Shown: positions 1 to 5,307 of the stretch, piece after piece | Numbering within the stretch: the stretch's first letter is position 1 | How the letters are laid out: every line of letters starts with the position of its first letter | NCBI GenBank assembly: GCA_003503995.1 | Contig: DOCA01000074.1 | Coordinates: 1-6,192 of the forward strand | DNA: 6,192 bases | Origin: Holosporales bacterium | GTDB lineage: Bacteria > Pseudomonadota > Alphaproteobacteria > Caedimonadales > UBA9215 | Direction of reading: 5' to 3' | Program-made: the position numbers and the translations under genes | The notes under the pieces: model-generated | Told to the model about the DNA's origin: nothing | The model's input: the letters and a program-made list of their open reading frames with translations, nothing else | The model's database searches: none

Positions 1-395
1 GTGCCCACATTGTCAACAACACTCCATTGGTGTTGATAGCTTGTACCAATGGCGTCGGCCAAAGGTAATGTGAAGCTACTTTGTAGGAATGTTGTTTGTT
101 GGAAAGGAATCATTGAGTCTAGGTATCTTACGAGACTTAGATTGTTGCGACTAATGTCCCAGCTATTAGGATCATGAAGCATACCGCTTTGCATGTTCCA
201 GCCTAGTAAAAAGCGATCATTATCATCTTGAACATAGCCATGATCGTTAACACGAAGAGTGGGACTTGTTTCATAAACAATGCTTTGGTTTGGCATGTCT
301 GGTGCCTCTGTAAAAAGAAAAACCCCATCGGATGCAAACAAGTTTGTTGATCCTAGAATTGCCGTAAAAGTCATTGTTTTTAGTAAGTTATGCAT
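1..395 (-). CDS. Secreted protein resembling the middle of flagellar hook protein FlgE (5' part only)
   Basis: Partial gene: 131 codons are visible and it runs off the left edge. The start is the ATG at 395-393, set by a strong ribosome-binding site (GGGAGG, complement of 402-407) 6 bases upstream. Residues 1-21 look like a Sec signal peptide (basic start, hydrophobic TAILGSTNLFA, likely cleavage near A21). The following segment resembles the hook protein FlgE/FlgF middle region: GVFLFTEAP, then LRVNDHGYVQDDNDRFLLGW at 48-66 (compare the family pattern F-x-V-D-x-x-G-Y-L-V-x-x-x-G-x-Y-L-x-G-W), and TLPLADAIGT followed by WSVVDNVGT at the visible end, like the start of a FlaE-type domain. The N-terminal coiled segment needed for hook assembly is absent. 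The family match is by eye and moderately sure. That it is a real secreted protein is well supported. fliX, another flagellar gene, lies divergently at 648. Confidence 0.55.
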   Translation of the reverse strand, partial: MHNLLKTMTFTAILGSTNLFASDGVFLFTEAPDMPNQSIVYETSPTLRVNDHGYVQDDNDRFLLGWNMQSGMLHDPNSWDISRNNLSLVRYLDSMIPFQQTTFLQSSFTLPLADAIGTSYQHQWSVVDNVG

Positions 396-401
396 ATGTA
401 A

Positions 402-407
402 CCTCCC
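402..407 (-). promoter_or_regulatory. Ribosome-binding site of the hook-like gene
   Basis: GGGAGG on the minus strand, 6 bases before the ATG at 395. It is the strongest Shine-Dalgarno match in this region and fixes the start of the partial gene. Confidence 0.75.
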
Positions 408-589
408 AGTTCAGTATTGCATTTATTTATCATAATAATAAAAATTAATTACTATGCATTTAAAGTCTATAATGTATTTTTTTTACAGTAAACATGAAAT
501 AGTTTTGTAATTTAATCAAATAATTTAATAAATTTTAGACAATAAAATTATGATTTTGAAAACAAAAGAGAAAACGGGGGAGTGATTTT

Positions 590-617
590 TTGAAAGCGCT
601 CAAAAAAACTTTATGAT
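590..617 (+). promoter_or_regulatory. Candidate sigma70-type promoter of fliX
   Basis: TTGAAA (590-595), a 16-base spacer and TATGAT (612-617) lie about 30 bases before the fliX start. An imperfect dyad (TTTTTTGA at 586-593, TCAAAAAA at 600-607, around AGCGCT) overlaps the -35 element and could be an operator. In Caulobacter fliX depends on CtrA, but I find no TTAA-N7-TTAA box here; the nearest pair (512-515 and 525-528) is spaced by nine bases. The rest of 408-647 is AT-rich with nothing else I can support. Confidence 0.4.
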
Positions 618-647
618 ATACTATAGAGATATAAAATAGAGTGCATC

Positions 648-1076
648 ATGGTTAAAATTGAAACGGTAAAAACCTATGCGCCCTCTCGTCTTAAGAGGGC
701 AACCAAGTCCGGCTCTCAATCCGCTTTTACTGTGAGTGGGGAAGGGACTGGTGCTGCTCAGACAAGTATGACCAATGCTCCACAAAGTGCAGCAGAAATG
801 GCTTCTTTATCCCAGCTTATGCAAATACAAGAAGTTGGCGAGCGAGATGCTTCGGCAAAGAGGACAGCTGCTCAAGGGGAAATGATTTTAGAATCTCTTG
901 AGAAACTGCAAAATGAGATTTTAGCAGGGGCTATTTCAAAAAGGTCGTTAGAACATATTGTGAGTGTGACGACGACTTTGCCGGCTCAAATTAACAATCC
1001 AAACTTAAAGCAAGTGATTGCAGAAATAAAGCAACGTGCTATGGTTGAGATTGCTAAAATTGAAATGAGTCGCTAA
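648..1076 (+). CDS. fliX: Flagellar assembly regulator FliX
   Basis: Encodes 142 residues, close to the usual length of about 140 for FliX. In Caulobacter FliX is a small regulator that links completion of the early flagellar basal body to the sigma54 activator FlbD, so that hook and filament genes are expressed only after the earlier parts are built. The protein shows the family layout: a poorly conserved Ser/Thr/Ala-rich N-terminus (1-50), a helix around 51-93 with LMQIQEVGERDASAKR and GEMILESLEKLQNEIL, and the characteristic C-terminal helix IAEIKQRAMVEIAKIE at 124-139. No signal peptide or membrane segment is seen. The start at 648 has only a weak ribosome-binding site (AGAG near 638). 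No terminator separates it from the dksA-like gene 56 bases downstream, so the two are probably co-transcribed. The family assignment rests on motif recall. Confidence 0.85.
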   Translation: MVKIETVKTYAPSRLKRATKSGSQSAFTVSGEGTGAAQTSMTNAPQSAAEMASLSQLMQIQEVGERDASAKRTAAQGEMILESLEKLQNEILAGAISKRSLEHIVSVTTTLPAQINNPNLKQVIAEIKQRAMVEIAKIEMSR

Positions 1077-1132
1077 GAAAGCCTTTGATAAGAGCTTAAG
1101 ATTTAACGCAATAAACTTAACAGGAGGTTTAT

Positions 1133-1588
1133 ATGGCAACAGTGAAACAACATACTGGTAACGAAGAAGGAGCGGCTCTTGCAACTCTCCCACCCGATTA
1201 CCATCCTTCTCCAAAAGAAGACTACATGTGCCCAAAGCACTTGGAATACTTTCGTCTAAAGTTAGAAGACTGGAAGGCCGAGCTGCTTCACGAGTCCATT
1301 GAAACGATTCACCATATGCAAGAGGAAACTCATAACGAGCCTGATCTCGCTGATCGAGCAACAACGGAAACAGACCGTGCCTTTGAATTGCGGACTCGGG
1401 ATCGTGAGCGCAAGCTTATCAATAAGATCAATGATGCTCTTATGCGCATTCGCGATGGTAGTTATGGGTATTGTGAAGATACTGACGAACCCATTGGTTT
1501 GGCTCGTTTAGAAGCGCGCCCCATTGCAACTCTTTGTTTAGAGGCTCAAGAGCGCCACGAGCGCAATGAAAAAGTCCACAGTGATTAA
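1133..1588 (+). CDS. dksA: DksA/TraR-family RNA polymerase-binding transcription factor
   Basis: Encodes 151 residues, the same length as E. coli DksA, with which it aligns nearly without gaps. DksA binds in the RNA polymerase secondary channel and, with ppGpp, adjusts initiation at rRNA and other promoters. Visible parts are the N-terminal helix (YMCPKHLEYFRLKLEDWKAELL), the coiled-coil tip with the key acids D71 and D74 in DLADRA, the second helix (ELRTRDRERKLINKINDAL), and the zinc-finger-like region from YGYC (C114) to C135. Only one cysteine of each CxxC pair remains (C114, C135; T117 and A138 replace the partners), so classic four-cysteine zinc binding is unlikely. Loss of some of these cysteines is usual in alphaproteobacterial homologues, which also end in EAQERHER. 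A strong ribosome-binding site AGGAGG (1122-1127) lies 5 bases before the ATG. The gene follows fliX and ends at a clear terminator. Confidence 0.92.
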   Translation: MATVKQHTGNEEGAALATLPPDYHPSPKEDYMCPKHLEYFRLKLEDWKAELLHESIETIHHMQEETHNEPDLADRATTETDRAFELRTRDRERKLINKINDALMRIRDGSYGYCEDTDEPIGLARLEARPIATLCLEAQERHERNEKVHSD

Positions 1589-1616
1589 TTACTTTGAATC
1601 GAATTAAAAACAAGAA

Positions 1617-1647
1617 GAAAAGCCCCGCGATTGCGAGGGCTTTTTTG
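1617..1647 (+). terminator. Intrinsic terminator after dksA (probably bidirectional)
   Basis: The stem AAAAGCCC-CGC, loop GATT, and GCG-A-GGGCTTTT with one bulged A is followed by a T run at 1641-1646. It lies about 30 bases after the dksA stop. The minus-strand ORF at 1649-1912 ends right at the T run, and the same stem read on the minus strand is followed by TTTTCTTC, so it may end transcription from both sides. Confidence 0.9.
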
Positions 1648-1648
1648 T

Positions 1649-1912
1649 TTAAGTTGTTTCTTTAAAGTGCTGAGTAAGTTTGACAAGGGTTTCACACATT
1701 TTTAGGTGATGTTCGAGGTCAAGGGTAGCGCTTTGATGGATATTGAAAGTCATTCCGTTGAGGGCTGCAAGGACATAGTGGATGGCTTCAAGGGTGTGAG
1801 GCGCTTCAAGGAGGGTGGTTTTTGCCATGAGTTCTTTTGATGCAGGTGCAGAAGGATCTTCGTCGACGTTGTCGGAGGCAGGCCCTAAAAAAAATCCCCT
1901 AGAGAAAGTCAT
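1649..1912 (-). CDS. Small hypothetical protein
   Basis: An 87-residue ORF that I do not recognise. It is convergent with dksA and stops exactly at the shared terminator. Codons look like those of neighbouring genes, and the part from residue 29 on reads as two amphipathic helices (LEAPHTLEAIHYVLAALNG and LDLEHHLKMCETLVKLTQHF), so a small helical soluble protein is plausible. The N-terminal 28 residues are less protein-like (GFFLGP, then an acidic, Pro/Ala-rich stretch). The first ATG (1912-1910) lies in the loop of the terminator hairpin at 1892-1931, and part of residues 1-9 is simply stem and T run. The real start may therefore be the ATG at 1828 (59 residues, MAKTTLLEAP), though that ATG has no strong ribosome-binding site either. 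Its expression signal is unclear; it may rely on readthrough from the gene upstream. Confidence 0.5.
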   Translation of the reverse strand: MTFSRGFFLGPASDNVDEDPSAPASKELMAKTTLLEAPHTLEAIHYVLAALNGMTFNIHQSATLDLEHHLKMCETLVKLTQHFKETT

Positions 1913-1931
1913 TGCGCTCTCTAGGGGATTT
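1892..1931 (-). terminator. Strong intrinsic terminator of the Ala/Lys/Glu-rich protein gene
   Basis: A perfect 14-base-pair inverted repeat (arms 1892-1905 and 1918-1931, 12-base loop) is followed on the minus strand by eight T residues (complement of 1887-1894, partly within the stem). It lies about 25 bases after the stop of the gene at 1956-2822. The start codon of the next minus-strand ORF is in its loop. Confidence 0.9.
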
Positions 1932-1955
1932 CTTTAGACTTTAAGTATTGAATTA

Positions 1956-2822
1956 TTAGTTGTAATGACGACCAGCTGCAACATTTCTTACGGTATGTCT
2001 ATTGTGCTTATGAGATGCATGTTTGCGCCAATATTTCAAGTCACCTTTCGTTGCAACTTTCCAAGCTTGTGTATTGTTTGCAAAAGCTTCAGCAGCATGG
2101 CGATAAGAATAAGGTGATTGTCGTTTCTCTGAGGTGTTATTCTGCTTACCATATAAATCGGTCTTTATAAGAAGAGCCACCGCTTTTTTCTCTAAATCTG
2201 CAGTCTCACTTAAAATGGCTTTGAGGTTTGCATCGGTAATAAGGGTTGTCTGGACGTTAAGATCAAGGAGGAGTTTAACAGCACTTTTGTTTGAGTCGTT
2301 GACTTCAATGCCAGCGGCTTTTAAAGCATCAGCTTCTGGACCCGCGTTACGGGCAGCTTCTTCTTCGGCAGCTTTTTTAGCAGCAGCAGCCTCAGCGGCT
2401 TTTTTAGCGGCTTCTTTCTGTGCGGCTTTTTTAGCAGCGGCGGCCTCAGCGGCTTTGCGAGCAGCTTCTTTTTGTGCAGCTTTTTTTGCGGCGGCTTCTT
2501 CAGCTGCTTTTTTAGCGGCAGCCTCAGCGGCAGCTTTTTCAGCAGCAGCGGCTTCTTCAGCGGCTTTCTTTGCGGCAGCAGCTTCCTCAGCCGCTTTTTT
2601 AGCGGCAGCCTCAGCGGCTTTCTTCTCTGCTAAGGCGGCAGCTTCTTCAGCTGCTTTTTTGACGAGAGCTTTTTGAGCTGCATCAGCGGCAGCTAAGCGA
2701 TCAATGGCATCTTGGCGGGCCTGTGCTTGTGCGTTATCAATAGTTGCTTGGCCTAAAGCCAGAGCATCTTGGGAAATCAAGCTTGCCATGAGGGCAAAAG
2801 GTAACACTTTGAGATATTTCAT
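1956..2822 (-). CDS. Secreted Ala/Lys/Glu-rich coiled-helix protein with TolA-like central region
   Basis: Encodes 288 residues. A Sec signal peptide at 1-22 (MKYLKVLPFALMASLISQDA, cleavage likely after ALA) is almost the same as in the protein at 4356-5282. Residues 44-157 are nearly all Ala, Lys, Glu and Gln in short KKAAEEAA blocks, predicting one long charged helix like domain II of TolA. They include two tandem 18-residue units (113-130, 131-148) starting KKAAQKEAA. Residues 165-218 contain degenerate copies of the repeat in the 4356 protein (AAGIEVNDSNKSAVKLLL). The C-terminus (260-288) is basic and His-rich. TolA has an uncleaved N-terminal anchor and a folded C-terminal domain, neither of which is seen here, so tolA is not assigned. 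The ribosome-binding site AGGA lies about 9 bases before the ATG. A strong terminator follows. Function is unknown; a periplasmic spacer or secreted protein is my inference. Confidence 0.85.
   Translation of the reverse strand: MKYLKVLPFALMASLISQDALALGQATIDNAQAQARQDAIDRLAAADAAQKALVKKAAEEAAALAEKKAAEAAAKKAAEEAAAAKKAAEEAAAAEKAAAEAAAKKAAEEAAAKKAAQKEAARKAAEAAAAKKAAQKEAAKKAAEAAAAKKAAEEEAARNAGPEADALKAAGIEVNDSNKSAVKLLLDLNVQTTLITDANLKAILSETADLEKKAVALLIKTDLYGKQNNTSEKRQSPYSYRHAAEAFANNTQAWKVATKGDLKYWRKHASHKHNRHTVRNVAAGRHYN
2379..2486 (-). repeat. Tandem 54-base repeat, two units, in the Ala/Lys/Glu-rich gene
   Basis: Two in-frame units of 54 bases (2379-2432 and 2433-2486) encode KKAAQKEAAR/K then KAAEAAAA. 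They are imperfect at the DNA level but differ at the protein level by a single Arg/Lys change. They are part of a wider low-complexity tract (2352-2693) built from shorter KKAAEEAA blocks. Confidence 0.75.
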
Positions 2823-2947
2823 TTTTAGATCCTATTTTTTTTAATACATATTTAAAAGCATAAATGAATAGGGTTAATGAATTCTTAAAAAAAGGTTTTT
2901 TTTAAAGAAATAGAAAATTTTTTTTAAAATTTTAGGAAAAAGAAGAA

Positions 2948-3022
2948 TGGTGGGTGATGAGGGATTTGAACCCCCGACCGTCTCGGTGTAAACGAGATGC
3001 TCTCCCGCTGAGCTAATCACCC
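2948..3022 (-). tRNA. tRNA-Val (anticodon UAC)
   Basis: The complete 75-base cloverleaf reads on the minus strand: acceptor stem GGGTGAT/ATCACCC, D-arm GCTC...GAGC, anticodon stem TCTCG/CGAGA with loop TTTACAC (anticodon TAC, valine), 5-base variable loop, and T-arm GGGGG-TTCAAAT-CCCTC with one G-T pair. The discriminator is A and the 3' CCA is encoded (complement of 2948-2950). It lies 125 bases upstream of the Ala/Lys/Glu-rich gene on the same strand. I see no clear terminator between them, only AT-rich tracts. Confidence 0.97.
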
Positions 3023-3260
3023 ACAACAAGATGTTTTCTTTGTACCGAAGACTTCTTGAAAAGGAAAGGCTTTTTTTTATTTTTGTCTATTTTTTTAAAA
3101 GAATCTATTTTTTGATGGAACTTCGATGCAAAAAAGAACTGTGGCAATAAAGCAACATTTGAAAAAAAGGAGAAAGTTAAGTGTTTTTACGAGTTGAACT
3201 TGGTGCAAATTAAGATAAAGTTTAATTGTTATTATATAAAAAAACAGGAAGGTAACTCCC
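3023..3260. other. Divergent intergenic region between tRNA-Val and the outer-membrane protein gene
   Basis: AT-rich stretch of 238 bases that must hold the promoters of both flanking units. For the plus strand, TTGAAC (3194-3199) and TATTAT (3230-3235) are present but not at a canonical spacing, so I do not assign a promoter. Very short reading frames (3126-3197, basic, 23 codons; and GTG at 3181 with AAGGAG upstream, 10 codons) are too small to call. Confidence 0.4.
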
Positions 3261-3944
3261 ATGAAAAAAACACTTTTAGCTTTAACAACTGCTCTAACAG
3301 TACTTCCCGCCTTAAATGCGCAAGCTGATTGGACACCACCTCAAGTTTATCTAGGTACTCAGGCTGGCGGTACATTTTCTTATGCAGAATTTGATACAGC
3401 GGCTGTTCGGAATGGTGCGACTGCAAAATTAAATGGTACTCGAGGAGAGGCATTTTGGAGCGCTGGTATCTTTGCAGGAGCCCGCTACTTCTTTGGCAAC
3501 TTTTTTGGTGGCGTTGAGGTTGAAGGAAACTGGGACGGCATGAATATAGGTCATGAGGCTTTTGATTCACGCATTCTTGATACGTGGAAGATGACTTTAA
3601 AAAGGCAATGGCAAATTATTCCTTCTGCTGTTATTGGTTGGAAAATGAACGAAAAAACAGGTCTTTACGCCAAATTTGGAGCCGGTATTTCTAAATTTCG
3701 ATTGGGTTCTGAAGGCGACACATCTATTGAAAATACCACAACTGACAGAGTGGTTCAGTTTGTACCTGCTTTGGGTGTTGAATATGAAGTTCATAAAAAT
3801 GTTGGTGTGCGTTTTGAAGTTTCAGGAGAATTCTTTGGAGAAGATATAAAGGGAAATGCGACAGCTGATGCAACACTCTTCCAAACAACAAAAGCATGTT
3901 ATAATGGTATTTCTGCTAAACTTGGTATTCTTATCAAAGTTTAA
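3261..3944 (+). CDS. Outer-membrane beta-barrel protein (8-stranded, OmpA/Omp25-like)
   Basis: Encodes 227 residues. A typical signal peptide (MKKTLLALTTALTVLPALNA, cleavage after A20 or A22) precedes a mature chain of about 205 residues that alternates hydrophobic and polar residues in about eight strands: near 28-45, 66-78, 81-91, 110-127, 134-145, 164-177, 181-192 and 212-227. Glycine- and aromatic-rich segments such as VYLGTQAGGTFSY, GIFAGARYFFGNFFGGVEVEGNW and LYAKFGAGISKF are typical of small outer-membrane barrels (OMP_b-brl/porin_4 type). The length suits an 8-stranded barrel with no peptidoglycan-binding domain. It ends in IKV rather than the usual terminal Phe or Trp. The ribosome-binding site AGGAAGG (3246-3252) lies 8 bases before the ATG. 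It is a single-gene unit with its own terminator. Function is unknown beyond a likely structural or surface role. Confidence 0.85.
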   Translation: MKKTLLALTTALTVLPALNAQADWTPPQVYLGTQAGGTFSYAEFDTAAVRNGATAKLNGTRGEAFWSAGIFAGARYFFGNFFGGVEVEGNWDGMNIGHEAFDSRILDTWKMTLKRQWQIIPSAVIGWKMNEKTGLYAKFGAGISKFRLGSEGDTSIENTTTDRVVQFVPALGVEYEVHKNVGVRFEVSGEFFGEDIKGNATADATLFQTTKACYNGISAKLGILIKV

Positions 3945-3968
3945 TAGCAAAATTATCTTCTAATTAGT

Positions 3969-4001
3969 AAAACCATACTCTTTCAAGGGTATGGTTTTTT
4001 T
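3969..4001 (+). terminator. Intrinsic terminator of the outer-membrane protein gene
   Basis: A 10-base-pair stem (AAAACCATAC at 3969-3978, GTATGGTTTT at 3989-3998), extended by T-G and C-G pairs into a small loop, is followed by T residues through 4001. It lies 25 bases after the stop codon. Confidence 0.9.
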
Positions 4002-4085
4002 AGATTAGTACGAAAAGAAGGAGGTATGGTTTGGGAAATGAAGTGTTATTTGACATTCCTAAGAGACTTCAGGCGTTGTCATTCG

Positions 4086-4252
4086 TTCCCAAAATATAAG
4101 TTATAATCGTTGGCTACTCTATTTTATAGCCGTTCCAAAAAAGTCCCAGACGTCGTTAGTCGTTCTTAAACTTTAAGACACATCGTCGTCGATCGCTCTT
4201 TCCTAGACTGGAACCTTTTTGGAACGGCTATAGATTTGAACCTTTTTGGGAA
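4086..4252. repeat. Nested palindromic element in a 411-base gene-free gap
   Basis: The gap 3945-4355 has no convincing gene. It contains a 17-base perfect inverted repeat (arms 4125-4141 and 4216-4232, TATAGCCGTTCCAAAAA and its complement). The stem continues inward with mismatches to about 4151/4206. Outside it is a second 9-base inverted repeat (TTCCCAAAA at 4086-4094, TTTTGGGAA at 4244-4252). The arms are related: GAACCTTTTTGG occurs directly repeated at 4211-4222 and 4238-4249. The 74 bases between the inner arms encode nothing obvious. It could be a MITE-like or intergenic palindromic repeat, a remnant of a mobile element, or a structured leader of the downstream gene. No target-site duplication is evident, and there is no T run that would make it a terminator. 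Confidence 0.7.
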
Positions 4253-4308
4253 GTCTACGGAAAAAACAAAAAATATTAATATTTAATTAATAAATATATG
4301 CTCATAAT

Positions 4309-4320
4309 AAGCTGCAGCTT
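4309..4320. promoter_or_regulatory. 12-base palindrome upstream of the repeat-protein gene
   Basis: AAGCTGCAGCTT is a perfect 12-base palindrome 35 bases before the ATG at 4356, just after CATAAT (4303-4308). It could be an operator; no regulator can be named. Confidence 0.3.
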
Positions 4321-4342
4321 TTATTCTTAATAATGTTAAAAA

Positions 4343-4346
4343 AGGA
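4343..4346 (+). promoter_or_regulatory. Ribosome-binding site that fixes the start at 4356
   Basis: AGGA lies 9 bases before the ATG at 4356. The in-frame TTG at 4347 directly abuts it and cannot use it. The paralogous gene at 2822 has the same arrangement (AGGA, A-rich spacer, ATGAAATATCT), which supports ATG 4356. Confidence 0.7.
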
Positions 4347-4355
4347 TTGAAAAAA

Positions 4356-5282
4356 ATGAAATATCTAAAAATACTGCCTTTATCTTTGGTGGCAAGTCTT
4401 CTTTCCCAGGACGCTATGGCTTTGAGAGAAGATACAATTCAGCAGGCTCGAGTAGAAGGAAAACGCCAGCGGGCTGAGGGAGCGCAAAATGCAACTTTAG
4501 CAGGCCTAGGTCTTCCGCAAAATGTGAACAATCGTGCAGCACTCACCGCCCTTGCTGCTGGGGGAGTAGGTGTTAACGCAAACAATGTTAGGGCGGCAGA
4601 TGCTCTTCTTGGTGTTCCTTTAGCCGTTAATGCAAACAACATTGCTGCGACCGTTGCTCTTCTTGCTGGCGGAGTAGCTGTTAATGCAAACCATGTTGCA
4701 GCAGCAGATGAGATTATTCGAAATGCTGGAGGAGCTGGACAGGTTAATGCAGCTAATGTTGTTGCTGCGGATGCCCTTTTAGGTGTTCCTTTAGGGGTTA
4801 ATGCTAACAATGTTGCAGCTGCTGTGGCTTTAGAAAATGCCAACGGTGATGCAATAGCTATTAACCAAGCTAATGTTGATGCGGCTATATTGCTTAACCC
4901 TTATATAGTGGGAGGTAATCAATTAACGGCTCCTCAGATAGCTGCTGTTATAATTGCAATTGTTATTAATAACAATACTAGAGATGCTGTGGTTTGGGCT
5001 ATTACCAATGGTTTTGGCGCTCAAGCTGTTGGAACAGTGCCGGTCGGTGTTGCCGAAGTGACTGGTATTGCAGGTAATGATCATACATTAACTGTTCGGT
5101 ATGGTAATGCAGCAATTCCTTTTGGTGCCAATGCTGGTAAGTTTGCTGGAAATGACTTTCATGTACATCTTAATCAGTTGCCTGTTGGAACAGCTATTGG
5201 TCATTTTCTCGTGTTTTCAGCAGCAGCTGATGACATTGGTGCTGCTTTTATTACTCTAACGGACCATGCTAAGGCTAACTAA
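4356..5282 (+). CDS. Secreted protein with about eight 18-21 residue VNANNVAAA repeats
   Basis: Encodes 308 residues from ATG 4356. The first 23 residues are a signal peptide (MKYLKILPLSLVASLLSQDA, then MAL), nearly matching the protein at 1956-2822, and the next 15 residues (EDTIQQAR) are also similar. Residues 48-200 consist of about eight repeats of 18-21 residues beginning near 48, 67, 86, 104, 122, 143, 160 and 181. The consensus is roughly G-G-V-x-V-N-A-N-N-V-A-A-A-x-A-L-L, suggesting a helix-turn solenoid. Two near-identical copies (AADALLGVPL at 80-89 and 137-146) point to duplication of a block of about three repeats. Residues 222-308 look beta-rich and non-repetitive (EVTGIAGNDHTLTVRYG, DFHVHLNQLPVG). 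The mature chain has no Cys. I do not recognise the family. An exported surface or host-interaction protein is an inference only. Confidence 0.88.
   Translation: MKYLKILPLSLVASLLSQDAMALREDTIQQARVEGKRQRAEGAQNATLAGLGLPQNVNNRAALTALAAGGVGVNANNVRAADALLGVPLAVNANNIAATVALLAGGVAVNANHVAAADEIIRNAGGAGQVNAANVVAADALLGVPLGVNANNVAAAVALENANGDAIAINQANVDAAILLNPYIVGGNQLTAPQIAAVIIAIVINNNTRDAVVWAITNGFGAQAVGTVPVGVAEVTGIAGNDHTLTVRYGNAAIPFGANAGKFAGNDFHVHLNQLPVGTAIGHFLVFSAAADDIGAAFITLTDHAKAN
4497..4955 (+). repeat. Coding tandem repeats, 54-63 base period
   Basis: Degenerate repeats encode residues 48-200 of the secreted protein. At the DNA level, GTTAATGCAAACAA and GTTAATGCTAACAATGTTGC-type segments recur (for example near 4572, 4626, 4680, 4743 and 4797). 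The spacings are multiples of three, so copy changes would keep the frame. Confidence 0.75.
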
Positions 5283-5307
5283 GTACTTACTATTTTTGAT
5301 CTTAAAA

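Noticed and set aside
512..528. Possible CtrA box upstream of fliX
   Set aside because: The two TTAA half-sites are nine bases apart instead of seven, and such sites are common by chance in AT-rich DNA.
1005..1364. 119-codon minus-strand frame across the fliX-dksA junction
   Set aside because: It overlaps two well-supported genes on the other strand and shows no family features.
2134..2676. 180-codon open frame opposite the Ala/Lys/Glu-rich gene
   Set aside because: It is Ala/Ser/Phe-rich only because it is the complement of GCA/GCG and AAA codons. The minus-strand frame has a signal peptide, ribosome-binding site and terminator.
2352..2693. CRISPR-like array
   Set aside because: The repetition is in-frame coding low complexity without unique spacers.
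3126..3213. Possible leader peptides upstream of the outer-membrane protein gene
   Set aside because: One has AAGGAG and a GTG start, but 10-23 codons in AT-rich DNA are expected by chance, and no attenuator follows.
3232..3794. Minus-strand frames opposite the outer-membrane protein gene
   Set aside because: They are shadows of the barrel gene, with composition unlike a real protein and no ribosome-binding site.
4026..4106. 26-codon frame starting at ATG 4026 near GGAGG
   Set aside because: The spacing to GGAGG is only one base for the first ATG and 13 for the next, the product matches nothing I know, and it runs into the palindromic element.
4439..4843. 134-codon open frame opposite the repeat protein
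   Set aside because: It mirrors the repeats of the real gene and has no supporting start signal or recognisable domain.
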